Origin: Crossaster papposus
Taxonomy: Eukaryota > Echinodermata > Asteroidea > Velatida > Solasteridae
Assembly (NCBI GenBank): GCA_037893245.1
Contig: JBAIAA010000433.1
Location: 682,001-746,000 of the forward strand
Reading direction: 5' to 3'
DNA length: 64,000 nucleotides
The stretch's first letter is position 1, and each line of letters begins with the position of its first letter. Below are positions 44,465 through 54,026 of this stretch, piece by piece. Below the pieces are notes generated by a model that was not told the DNA's origin, did no database searches, and worked only from the letters and a program-made list of their open reading frames with translations. Position numbers and translations under genes: made by a program.

Positions 44465-44660
44465 TTTGTTACACGATGCGTAAACAACTTTTGTGCTCGA
44501 GCGATGTGTCATCCTTTGTGTCCGCGACTCTAGTGCGTGGGAAGTTGTTTTTACTTTTGTCACACGATGCGTAAACAACCTTTGTGCTCGAGCGATGTGT
44601 CCGCGACTCTAGTGCGTGGGAAGTTGTTTTTACTTTTGTCACGCGATGTTTAAACATCTC
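44465..44660 (+). repeat. Tandem repeats of about 110 bp
   Basis: Two near-identical units and a partial third, each with TTGT-ACACGATGCGTAAACAAC, GTGCTCGAGCGATGTGTC and GACTCTAGTGCGTGGGAAG. No ORF is convincing in them. They sit upstream of the last, spliced small gene of the Polinton. Confidence 0.8.
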
Positions 44661-44705
44661 GTGATCGAGTGCGTGGGTAGGAAAATTACTGACCTTGTAT
44701 AGTGG

Positions 44706-44713
44706 TATAAATA
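44706..44713 (+). promoter_or_regulatory. TATA box of the small spliced gene
   Basis: TATAAATA, about 85 bp before a GTGAGA splice donor (44793) and 190 bp before the ATG at 44895. It is well placed for a cellular RNA polymerase II promoter. Confidence 0.5.
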
Positions 44714-44894
44714 TCGAGGCATGAGTTGCAAAATCATTTTACAGCGTGAGCTCGTCACAAACGATCGTCTCACTACCAGAAAAACTAAAAAGGTGAGAAT
44801 ATAAATGTTTAAATATGTATTCTTCTAATGTTGTTTACGATCGTAGCTCAAATTAAAACTCTATCTATTATTTTATTTTATTTGCTTTAGTATC

Positions 44895-45002
44895 ATGGCG
44901 TTTCCAAGGCAAGTCCTCAAACTGACTTATATGGGAGAAGACGTTGATGAAGCCAATCGTCTCATCGACTCAAGCGGCGAGTGGGTGGTGCAAGATAAAT
45001 AA
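44895..45002 (+). CDS. Small spliced Polinton gene, 35 residues
   Basis: MAFPRQVLKLTYMGEDVDEA continues with NRLIDSSGEWVVQDK and TAA. A 5' exon to 44792 (AAAAAG|GTGAGA), an intron of 98 bp and an acceptor TTTGCTTTAG (44881-44890) place the ATG four bases into exon 2. The TATA box lies upstream. The ORF is short, but codons are used without bias toward A/T, and promoter, donor, acceptor and ORF are in the right order. No relative is recognised; it may be a truncated gene. Confidence 0.45.
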   Translation: MAFPRQVLKLTYMGEDVDEANRLIDSSGEWVVQDK

Positions 45003-45031
45003 AACTAGTTTTATTTGCGAGTTTTTTTTTT

Positions 45032-45088
45032 TTAGACCAAATTGAGTTTTTTAAGATTTGGTTTACATACGGCACGTTCCCTACTACT
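45032..45088 (-). repeat. Polinton right TIR
   Basis: Inverse of 30461-30517, ending CTACTACT, followed by the target duplication AACTTG. Confidence 0.95.
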
Positions 45089-45094
45089 AACTTG
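45089..45094 (+). repeat. Polinton target-site duplication, right copy (AACTTG)
   Basis: AACTTG, identical to 30455-30460. Confidence 0.92.
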
Positions 45095-45619
45095 CATTTA
45101 TGATATGAGAAAACAATTTTTCAGACTAGTCAAAGTGTCAAGTGATGTCCGTGTATGGAATTCTTTCGCCCGTGTCGTGAGTCAACAATGCATGAGGAAA
45201 GTCAAGGGAAATGTTGAAAGGAACCACGTTAGGGGACTCCACTATAGTCTATACAACAATAGGCCCCCCCCCAAAAAAAAAAAAAACCCAAAAAACCCAA
45301 CTAGACTAGATAGAGTAGACAGACATTATGCGTCTGTTGAGAACATACGCATGGCTATTCTGTTTAATTGGATGTTTAACTCTTTCAACAGATTTCTCCA
45401 GAGAAGCTGAAACTAGAAGAGCTAAAAAGCTGGTTAAATGAGAACAAAGTTCCGTATCACCACTCATGGAGGAAGTTGCAACTTAGCCTCAACGTTGATT
45501 TTTTACGTTCAGTGAAAAATTCATCAATTTTAGATTCAGGTTATAAAAAAAATTACCATGGATCTTTTTTTTTCACATTGTACACATCAATCCGGGGATA
45601 TTTTAATTTGTATTGCTTA

Positions 45620-45781
45620 ATTAATGGTGAACATTTTTGCATTAATGTTGAATTTGCATCTCTTTGTGAGACTGGTAATTTGATTGAAAATAAAATGATA
45701 ATTAATGGTGAACATTTTTGCATTAATGTTGAATTTGCATCTCTTTGTGAGACTGGTAATTTGATTGAAAATAAAATGATA
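45620..45781 (+). repeat. Perfect 81-bp tandem duplication
   Basis: Two copies (45620-45700, 45701-45781) with no mismatch. The length is a multiple of three, so the surrounding open frame repeats 27 residues. It lies in or just after exon 2 of the ISL2EU SAP-like gene. Confidence 0.9.
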
Positions 45782-45814
45782 GCATCTTGGACAAAAATAT
45801 TTGGCAGTTGATAT

Positions 45815-45950
45815 TTAACCAGGGCGCCGTCAAAATAATGTCACTTTTGATTTTGAACAACATTTTCTGAAAACAAGTTTGCGCCGGAGGACATGTATAC
45901 ACGCAAACTTTTCCCGAAATTCAAAACGGAGGACTGATAAGTTCATGCAA
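45815..45950. mobile_element. Fragment of the MITE seen at 50,384-50,619
   Basis: GCGCCGGAGGACATGTATACACGCAAAC and CGAAATTCAAAACGGAGGAC match the MITE at 50,384 at about 80 percent by eye. Ends are not clear. Confidence 0.45.
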
Positions 45951-46406
45951 GTGCTTAATTTTAAATATTTCAAAAATATTAAGTGTAAATACAATATAAT
46001 AACAAAGTAAAAACTTTTCATGATTTTATCTTTCAGAGTAAAAGATGCTGTTGCCAATGGATTTCAGCCACCAATTCCCAAAAGGGGCACAAAATCATCT
46101 AGTAAAGTAACATATCCTGCGACTGGCACAGGTAGGACTACATCTCTTGTTAATGTAAAGGTCACGCTGAAGATGGTTGATGAGTATGTAGTACAGCATA
46201 ACACAAGTACCTTCCAGCGTGAAGACCTCTCGGCACCGAGTGTTAAATTGAAGGCATTTAAATTTGCAGCTGAAGGATACTGTACAAATATTCTCACATA
46301 CCAATCAGTGAACACTATATACATGTATAATTTTGCTCAAAAGACAACCATTAAACGTTGGTACATGTATGTTCAGATATTTCTACCATTTCTTTTTATG
46401 AAATAG

Positions 46407-47069
46407 ATAGTTTTCTGTCACTGTGCAATTGAAATTTTACATTAATTTATTTGACAATACTTTGTCAATACTAATTTATTGGATGTATTGTCACCTACAA
46501 GTGTAATATTAGGGGGGACAATACAAATTTTAATATTGCTTTCAGGAAGTTATTTGGGACCATTTCTTGAAGGGCTTGGTGAGTAGATTGCAAATCTCTT
46601 TCAACTTTCAAAATCGGTCAAAGCGTTGCCAAGTTATGGTCTGATAAACTTTTCAGATTGCGCTTTTTCCTAGACAACAAACGTATTAAGCAACAGTAAT
46701 TAAAAAGTGTTTTTTGAACCATCTCATTTATTCTATTTACATCTTTCAAACATTTCAAATCATCTTTTCTAGTATGTATGTTGCTCATATTTTTCATATA
46801 AGTCTTTCTTTTTCAGATGATACATTTCATGAGATCTGCAAATTCTCATGTTGTTACTCGTTGTCTAGTGGGTCTGCACGGTGTGTATGACACCCCTAGT
46901 AATATAAATAAACCATGTACACCAAGAATTGCTTTTTCACTTCAATTTATTTACATGTACTGTAGCTTGACATGACAGTTATTCAGTAGCATGATTTTGT
47001 ATTGCAGAATCATTGAAAAAGATAATTAAATTGTCCCAGCATTCTTAAAACACTTAAACCAGAAAAGTT
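46407..47069. other. ISL2EU interior without recognisable gene
   Basis: AT-rich sequence with acceptor-like sites (before 46543 and 46818) and short open pieces that I cannot assign. The YqaJ-like nuclease region expected for the partner gene is not visible. Confidence 0.35.
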
Positions 47070-47237
47070 CACTGCTAAAAATGGTTTTCTTTAACTGGAA
47101 AAAAAGTCTTATCTCAAGAAACATTTTCTTGCCTCACTGACTCCCTAAAAACAATTTTAGGGAATGAAATAAGAAAAATGTCTTGAAACAAGAATTATTT
47201 TTTTATCAAGAAATGTAGAAAATCATTTTTAGCAGTG
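47070..47237. mobile_element. MITE with CACTGCTAAAAATG termini
   Basis: Starts CACTGCTAAAAATGGTTTTC and ends with the near inverse GAAAATCATTTTTAGCAGTG. The 168-bp size and AT-rich interior fit a miniature inverted-repeat element. The target duplication is unclear. Confidence 0.65.
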
Positions 47238-47294
47238 CTGGTCCCTTTGTCAAAACAGAAAATTATGACTATTGGTGCACAATATGATAGAATT

Positions 47295-47534
47295 GTTCAC
47301 TTGATAAAAGCATGACATTTGGCACACAGTATGTCACGAGAAAGATATTTGGCTTTGGGCCATCACAGATTTGACCTTTGACAAATATAGGTAAAATAAC
47401 GTGCAATGGCAGCCATTTTAAAAATTGCTTGTTATCCTACCTATATTTTTTTAAATTGCAACAGCCCTTCAGCCAAATATTTTTCTCATGACATACTATG
47501 ATTGCGTGCCAAATTCCATGCCATTTAAGTGAAC
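47295..47534. mobile_element. Foldback element with long arms
   Basis: Arms of about 110 bp: GTTCACTTGATAAAAGCATG ... ATTTGGCACAC...AGTATGTCA on the left is the inverse of ...TGACATACTAT...GTGCCAAAT...AAGTGAAC on the right. The centre is near 47,415. Confidence 0.65.
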
Positions 47535-47789
47535 TTTTTTTTCCACCATCTGCCTGACTAATACAGATCCTTGTCATTTGATTGGTGGAACTCGCATCAC
47601 ATGACATTCGTTGTTGCTCCCATTCATGCAGGGGCTCAAAAAGTCCCATTCACCCATTTAACAGTTAGGATCATCCTGTGAACAGTCAAAACTAACTTGC
47701 AGTTAGAAAATATGTGATCTGACATTGTGCCAGAACAAATCTCTTTACACACGTATGCATGTTTTACAACACTTGATTAGCATTGTCTA

Positions 47790-49285
47790 TTATATTAACA
47801 CTGGGTGGTCAGAGAGGAGTGTGCTTTGAAAGTTTGTAAGTGCAGCACACACAGACCAAATCTGATTGATGGAGCCTGCCATGTTTATAGGCACTGGTGT
47901 ATCAAAAATATGAAAGTTCTTGATTTTGTTGATGGCACGTTCCACGTGGATTCTTTCTGCAGCAATCTCTTGAGTTGCCAAAACATCCTCTTCAGAAAAC
48001 TGACCCCTTTTCTCCAGAAATGGAGGAATGTTCAGTCTCACATTTTTTGCTTCCACCTTTCAGATAACAGATCATCTATAAGAAATCCCTTGTCCGCCAT
48101 CACAACATCATTGTCATTAAAATCCATCTTCAGCAGACCACTTTCTTCTGTAATCTTTCGGTCTGATATGGAGCCGGTGTAAAGTTTACTTGCGAATGTC
48201 ACTGCTCCTGATGGGGATATTCCGACAAGTCCTTTCACTGTACATGCATTTTTATACTGTGAAAACATTTCACTGTTCAGGACAAGTGTTGATGGGCTTT
48301 CAGTTTTAATTTCAGTGCCGTCTATGATGACACGGGTGTTTGGAAACTTTGTCTGAAAACTTTGGGGCATTGTTTTATTAACAGTTTCTTGGTCTATCCA
48401 CATATTCAAGCTCCCAAGCTTTAGAAACGTGAAATTTACCCACGAGATGATGTAACGCGACACGGTGCTGCATGAAATTCCAAACAAATGTGCTAAATGC
48501 AGCTCAGAAAAACCTGTCCTCAAGCGAACAAGAGTCAAAAAGAATTGTTCTTGGAAAGGCAAAGCTGGGGATGGTCATGGTTTGACAGGCGTACATCAGC
48601 ACATTTACTTCTTGCATATAAATCAATGTTCTCACCATTTGGTCCTGGGTCAAGCAAGCTGTAAATAATATTAAATGTTGCGTATGTGAATCCTGTATAA
48701 AATTCCATTGATGCATCATCATCTTTAAATGTGTTTAGTCTAAAGTTCAGACTACTCTCAACCTTTTCTTTAGCTTGGTTCAGTTCTTCTTGCACATTTT
48801 CTAACCTTTCAAGTTTTTTCTTTGTTTCAGAAATAACCTCATTTAACTTCAAGATTTGGTCTTTCAATTCATCATTTTCTTTCTGCAAAAATAGTCTCCG
48901 GTGTTACTTCTTTAGCTTCTTCATCGTTTGATTTCTCTACGGTTGTGTTATCTGCAAAGTCAGGATGGTGTCTAGGAGGTCTCCACTTTGATTCCTTTGT
49001 AGCTGGTGTCTTGGTCCATGCAAAAATCGAGGGTACAGCATATGGTAGCAGTGTGTTCTTTGTTCTACATGTGTCTTTCAGGAAGTCAGTATCTTTAAAA
49101 TGAAGAGAGCATACTTTCTTGTGCTCTGATATTTTGAAATGTTTACCAGGGTCCCATTTAATAACATGTAACCACTGACGCCTGATGAATTTTAGAGCTG
49201 GTAGTTTGTGAAATGTGACTTTCCTTCCGTCAACTGTTCTGTAGCCTGATTTAGAACACAGGGGTACAGAGCACCTGTGAGGCAT
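47790..49285 (-). pseudogene. ISL2EU THAP-DDE transposase, three frameshifts
   Basis: The start is MPHRC at 49285, just inside a TTTCAG acceptor. Domains in order: THAP zinc finger (C5, C10, then CSLHF, closing with AVPSIF), a linker, a coiled coil (ENDELKDQILKLNEVI...), a helix-turn-helix (HLFGISCSTVSRYI), and a DDE core with RVIIDGTEI (first D), DVVMADKGF (second D) and RIHVERAINKIKNF (E). Frames change near 48,890, 48,560 and 48,045, so it is dead, though the catalytic residues are kept. THAP joined to a DDE_Tnp_4 core is characteristic of ISL2EU (PIF/Harbinger superfamily). Confidence 0.88.
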
Positions 49286-49426
49286 ACCTGAAACATTAAA
49301 TAATAGCAAAACAGAAAAAAACAATTGAAAAGTGTTCAGTATGCCACTTGAATTCAACTTATTTCTTGAATACGCCTATTATTTTGTTTTTTATCTGGGG
49401 AATAGTGTGGTATCCGACCGCCACTT

Positions 49427-49800
49427 TTATTTAACAATAAAAGTTAGGAGGGCCTGACGTTTCGATCCTAGCACAATCTTTCTCAAAGGCTGAATGACAA
49501 GAAAATACAAATGTAGACACTGACATGTTTGACAACGCACTAGTACAGATGAGAAGATGAACAAGGGTGCGGGGAAATAAAAGAACTTGTGGGCTTGGGT
49601 ACACGGAGGGAAATATAAAAGCAAGAGGTCAAAGGGAGGGAGGATATAAAACTGTGTGAAAGTTGGAAATGCCCAGGCTGGGCCCAAACAAGTTGAGGTA
49701 ATTACTGTGGGACAAAGAAAGAGGAATGATGAGGGGAAACCGAGGTGAGAAACACAACATGTACAATAACAAAAAAGGACAATAACTTGTTTAAATTTGT
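49427..49800. other. Purine-rich stretch with a Penelope-like motif
   Basis: It starts with GGCCTGACGTTTCGATCCTA followed by TCTTTCTCAAAGGCTG, which resembles conserved sequence of some Penelope-like retroelements (from memory). No RT is visible. The reverse-strand open frame here is low in complexity and not gene-like. Confidence 0.3.
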
Positions 49801-50383
49801 GGAAACAATCACAAATTGAAGCTGAATGCATTAAGTTAACCTCAGCGATTGTAAAAACTGCTAATCACAGGCCCATACAGTACTGGCAAGTTGATTTATA
49901 CAGAACTAACCACGTTAATTCAATTAGAGTCATCATGGTGGTCATGCATGTCATGCATCATATATATCCTAACGACGTTCAAGCATGCATGGCATGGGAA
50001 GTAAACTGGTAAAAATGTTCGCAAGTTTGTCCTTTTTGTAAGAAAACAAATCACAATTTAGTGCACAAACACCAATGGAAAGTTGGCCAGATACTTGCAC
50101 AGGTATTCTTCTTCATACAGTTCACACATTTTATTACATTAGGATACTCACCAGCTTCACCGATGATAGGTCTACTTCGTTTATGTTGTCATTAAAACTA
50201 AACTGTCAGACTGTGCTTGGCAGCCATGATGGATGTTGTTTACCCAACCCGAAGGGCGCCCTCTGTTGACAATGTGTATATCGGCCATACCTCAAAAAGG
50301 CTTATTGTTTTTGATTGATAATCAGCTGTTTTTTTGCTTAGCATGAAAAACACGTATAATTTTGGCTGATAACTTGTTTTTCA

Positions 50384-50619
50384 CCAGTTCGCGCCGGATG
50401 ACGTATATAAACGCAAAAATTTCCCCAAATTCAAAACGGATGACGCATAAACACGCCAAGTTCAAGTTCGGAAATGTATGTCAGCAACGCCCAAGGCCGG
50501 AAATGCGTGTGGGTGTGCTTCCTGGCACTATCAGCCTGAACCCGCTTCAGATCGAGTTTCGTTAAAAATAATCCCGCCCGTCGGCTCGGCGATGTTAAAA
50601 TAATCCTGGCGCGAACTGG
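50384..50619. mobile_element. MITE with CCAGTTCGCGCC termini
   Basis: TIRs CCAGTTCGCGCC (50384-50395) and its inverse GGCGCGAACTGG (50608-50619). The flanks TCA and TTA fit a TNA-type 3-bp target with one change, pointing to a PIF/Harbinger-related MITE. It interrupts the right arm of the ISL2EU element. Confidence 0.75.
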
Positions 50620-50689
50620 TTAATAAGCAAGACTTTTTTGTGCTAAGCAAATGATGCCATAATTACTAGCTCACAGATTTTCTATTCTT

Positions 50690-51000
50690 CTCAGAAAATA
50701 CAAAAATAAACGATAGTTTGTGGCGCGTCAAGTCGATATTCTGCACAGCAATGCAAAACATGTACTCGCAATAGTCGGGCGCCGTACAACATACGTCTGC
50801 ATAATGTAGTTGGCCGCGTCAAGGTGCAGATTACCAGTGCGAACAACGGGCAAAAAAAGCGATGTGCACTGAGGGGCAGACACTACGTCATAATGTCTCG
50901 GGCGAGGCGGGAAATTTGAACAATATGGCCGCGCCATTGTACTCCTGAATGGCAAGAAATCGTGAATATAATAGGCGCGTACGTGTGTCGTTTTCGATAA
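50690..51000. repeat. Right arm of the diverged long inverted repeat
   Basis: Contains GCAGACACTACGTCATAAT, the inverse of the sequence at 29121-29139, and GCCGCGCCATTGT-like sequence in the expected order. It lies just outside the putative ISL2EU right end. Confidence 0.45.
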
Positions 51001-51011
51001 CAAATCAAAAC

Positions 51012-51212
51012 AAATTATCAACTATTATGCATGTACATGTATCTCGATCTCGGTATTTTCATTGCTTAACCGCCGTGGCTACTGTAAACCGAGTTACTAT
51101 AAGATTCTGAATACTGCCTTTTTAAGCCATAACGGAGTATACCTACTTCAGAGGCGGGCATTAAAAATACCGAGATCGAATTCAAAAATACATGCATAAT
51201 AGTTGATAATTG
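51012..51212. mobile_element. Foldback (MITE-like) element
   Basis: Arms of about 54 bp: AAATTATCAACTATTATGCA ... CGATCTCGGTATTTTCATTGC (51012-51065) and its inverse (51158-51212), around a 92-bp centre. Confidence 0.7.
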
Positions 51213-52088
51213 TTACTGTATCCGCAGTCATAGGAGTGATATTACACATTTGTTGGTAGTTAAAGTCATTTTTCTCCTGGAGTTGGTAATTGCCCAAGCT
51301 GATTTTTTGTGTGCGCGCCATGTACAGTTAACTATATCTCATGAATACAAAAAGTTCATCAAAACCGGAGCATATACTTTTAAGATAATTGGGGTCAAAG
51401 GTCAAGGTCACCTTAAATGACCCAGATTTGGGTCAACACATAAAAGCATGTCAATTGACATATTGGTGGATAGAGGATTTTGTGCTCTTTCCAATGATAT
51501 ACCTCACTTGCTGAGATCGAACCATTCTGTATATAGGGGTATTTGGCAATTTTTAGGTGGATTGGTGGGTTCTGCATGGCGGCAAAACCCCCTAAAACTT
51601 CAAACTGCTCCAGCTCCTACACAAATGACCGAATTTCGCTAATATTTTGCGTATCAGAGTTTCTCATGAGTACCTAGCCACACACCAAATTTCATCGAAA
51701 TCAGAGGGGGTCGAGCAAAAAAGTGTGTGGAATGACGTGGAATTATGAATGGAATTATGAATTAAAACCAAGGCTGGGGGGAAATCAAAGACTAAATGTT
51801 CCAGAGATAGTCCGGGAGCCCAGCCAGGTTTAATCATAATTTTGAGTGCAAAAGATTTGAAGCGTGGGATATGTAGGGGTGACTGGGACAACTGCAAAAT
51901 GGGTTTTCTTAAGTTTGGCGAGTGGTGCGTTGGGTGGGGGGAGCCCCCGACAGACCCCCCAAAATTTGATTTAATCATAATCTCGAGTGCAAACATAATT
52001 TCTTCATGAGTCGAAAGTTTATCGTGTACTGAATAGGATTTGTATACTTAAGAACAATATAATTGGTGCTAAGTACACTTAAGAAGGT
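51213..52088. other. No recognisable gene
   Basis: Intergenic-looking sequence. The phrase TTTAATCATAATTTTGAGTGC recurs here in several variants (about 51,825, 51,970, 52,110) and links it to the tandem repeat that follows. Confidence 0.4.
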
Positions 52089-52650
52089 CTTTAATTAGTG
52101 CTAATTACACGTTTAATCATAATTTTGAGTGCAATTAAGGATAAAACAAGTGTCAATGTGTAGCTGACACCTTGCTGGAGCAAAATCCGCCACTTAAGAA
52201 AGTTTCAAGTGGTGCCATCCCTAATTAAGAAAGGGTCAAAGGTCATCATACGTCATTAAACACCAATAATTATAAGGTTGAGTGCAACTTGCATTTATGT
52301 GTATATCAACAGGTTATCATAGACCGATTACTGATCACAAGCTTAAGAACATGATATATAGTGCAAAGTCTAATTAAGAAGGTATGTAATTAGTGCTAAT
52401 TACACGTTTAATCATAATTACGAGTGCAAGAATAAAACAAGTGTCAATGTGTAGCTAACACCTTGCTGGAGCAAAATCCGCCACTTAAGAAAGTTAAAAG
52501 TGGTGCCATCCCTAATTAAGAAAGGGTCAAAGGTCACCAGGGGTATAAACTGAACACCAACAAAGAACAATGTAAGTGCAACTTGCATTTCTATGTGGAT
52601 CAACCGTTTATTATGGACCAATCACTGATTACACAGCGCAATGTCCGATC
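52089..52650 (+). repeat. Tandem duplication, period about 296 bp
   Basis: Two units, starting at about 52089 and 52385, share AATTAGTGCTAATTACACGT, ACACCTTGCTGGAGCAAAAT and CCCTAATTAAGAAAGGGTCA in the same order. Non-coding. Confidence 0.8.
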
Positions 52651-52971
52651 AAAATGTCTGATTAATAAATGATTAGAATGATAATTGAAATCATAAAACG
52701 AGCGTCAAAGTGCATACATGTACTTTACCAAACGCAGGAACAAAACCCACCACATACAAAATATCACAAACAGTCATGAAGTTGATTGCAATTGCCTGTA
52801 CCCTCTCAAACACGGAAGGGTGTAAATATGTAATACGTTAAAGTTAGGGAATAAAACGTTAAAGTTAGACAAGATGACAATACTGCCGCCTCCCTTAATG
52901 ATTCTCTTGATGAAGTATGCGTAGTACCTAATGTCACATAAGAGTTTGTTCAAAAGCAAATATAATCTATG

Positions 52972-53720
52972 TCGGTTGGGAAAGCAACAGCTCTGGATGA
53001 CATTGGTGTTAAAATTGTCAAAATTGCTTCACCTTAGGCCTATATCATTAAATCTTTAACTGGTAATTTTAACCTGTCTATAAGATGTGCGCGATACCCT
53101 AAAAATTGGAAACATGCAAGAAATAAATGTAGTACAGGTAACTATCGGCCTATTTCTATACTGCCAATTATCTCAAAGATTTTTGAAAGATAGGTGCACA
53201 CATCGGTATATAGCTACGTTGATGAAAACAATCTGATTTCCAGTCAGGATTTAGACCCCTGCACTCAACTGAAAGCACCATACACGACTTAACAAAATGT
53301 GTCTTGAGGCCATGGAGAATAGAGAAGTTATACAGGCAGTGTGTTTATAGATCTCAGTAAAGTATTTGATTGTGTTAATCATGAAATCTTACCAGAGAAA
53401 CTAGAAAAGATGAACATGTCATCTCCTGTAATTAATTGGTTTATTAAAGTCGTAAATAAGTGATCGTAGTCAGTCTGTAAATATTGGCGGTACCATGTCC
53501 GTAAACATTGGTGTTCCGTAGGGGTCGATACTAGTTTATTGTTTATACTAGTGATCTTCCTTTTTCTATATTCCCAAACTGCAACTTATTTATGTAAGCT
53601 GATGACTCATGTGAAGCTCCTCAAATACAGCTCTTACTAGTTTTCACAACTGGTGCGTAAAAAACAAGCTAGCATTAAACGCCATTATACTCAGACTCAA
53701 ATAATTGACCTCTACACACA
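52972..53720 (+). pseudogene. CR1/L2-like LINE reverse transcriptase, degenerate, 5' part
   Basis: Across several frames one can follow RT landmarks in order: GKATALD, NYRPISILPIISKIFER, a SGF..H.ST-like stretch, VFIDLSKVFDCVNH, GVP-GSI and YADDS-like sequence near 53,600. Numerous stops and shifts. The piece stops in the region that normally precedes the C-terminal domain, and that domain is found at 59,390-59,990. Confidence 0.75.
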
Positions 53721-53827
53721 ATTTCTTTGTTTTTGAAACTTATGCCACAGCGAAAGAGCACGTTTATTGCCGGACACCGATTGTAATGGCAATCCGGTTC
53801 ACTGTATTATTGATTATCAAAATGTAA

Positions 53828-53962
53828 TGGGCACACCAGGCCCGAACCATGGGCACACCAGGCCCGAACCATGGGCACACCAGGCCCGAACCATGGGCAC
53901 ACCAGACCCGAACCATGGGCACACCAGACCCTAACCATGGGTACACCGGACCCGAACCATCC
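53828..53962 (+). repeat. 22-bp minisatellite, six copies
   Basis: GGGCACACCAGGCCCGAACC plus AT, six times with a gradient of substitutions to the right. Open frames across it on both strands are repeat artefacts. Confidence 0.92.
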
Positions 53963-54026
53963 CACGGATGTTGCACATTCCGTCGGGGATTGAACATACA
54001 TGAGAATAAGTGGCTTGAAAATACAA

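Larger units (their letters stand above)
30461..45088. mobile_element. Polinton/Maverick (adintovirus-type) element, complete ends
   Basis: 14.6 kb bounded by 57-bp perfect terminal inverted repeats that start AGTAGTAGGGAACGTGCCGT, and by a 6-bp target duplication. The gene set is family B DNA polymerase, retroviral-like integrase, packaging ATPase, major capsid candidate, two penton-like proteins and at least seven small proteins, which is the plan of a virus-like self-synthesising transposon. No adenain-like protease is seen. Genes lie in blocks: + (polymerase), - (integrase, 142 aa), + (541 aa), - (from the pVI-like gene to the capsid), + (penton-like onward). Frameshifts or in-frame stops break the polymerase, pVI-like, capsid, both penton-like and 2TM genes, so the copy is decaying. 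It sits in an ISL2EU intron. Confidence 0.95.
29471..46406 (+). pseudogene. ISL2EU second gene (SAP-like N-terminal region), disrupted
   Basis: Visible parts: a short first exon 29471-29506 (MSTAADSGTRVE, then donor GTAGGTGAGT), a second exon from 45392 after TTTCAACAG, in phase 0 and reading ISPEKLKLEELKSWL, and a third exon from 46037 after TTTCAG (VKDAVANGFQPP...), open to the stop ending at 46406. LKLEELKSWL fits the first helix of a SAP-type DNA-binding domain. In ISL2EU elements the partner gene of the transposase usually goes on to a YqaJ-type nuclease; I find no such domain between 46,400 and 47,780, so the gene is truncated. Intron 1 has swollen from a normal size to 15.9 kb through the LINE and Polinton insertions. 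The end of exon 2 is unclear. Confidence 0.5.
29278..50685. mobile_element. Degraded ISL2EU-type DNA transposon holding later insertions
   Basis: The left end CAGGGGCCAATTTCACGGAG (29278) and the following CTAAGCACACAAAATTGCTTAGC resemble the reverse complement of about 50,635-50,685. Further in, AGAGGGCGCCCTTCGG-TTGGGTAAAC (29410 onward) is inverted at about 50,240-50,270. Two genes face each other: a SAP-like gene fragment on + and a THAP-DDE transposase pseudogene on -, the usual ISL2EU plan. The element is about 6 kb once the LINE fragment and the Polinton are subtracted. The exact right end and the target duplication are not resolved, and a MITE sits in the right arm. Confidence 0.65.

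Noticed and set aside
45042..45410. 122-residue ORF across the Polinton right TIR
   Set aside because: It runs from TIR sequence through the target duplication into the intron of ISL2EU and so has no single origin.
46064..46324. Minus-strand ORFs opposite the ISL2EU SAP-like gene
   Set aside because: The + strand frame follows a splice acceptor and has the better coding character.
49427..49831. 134-residue reverse ORF
   Set aside because: It is the complement of a purine-rich stretch; Phe/Pro/Leu-rich, without domains.
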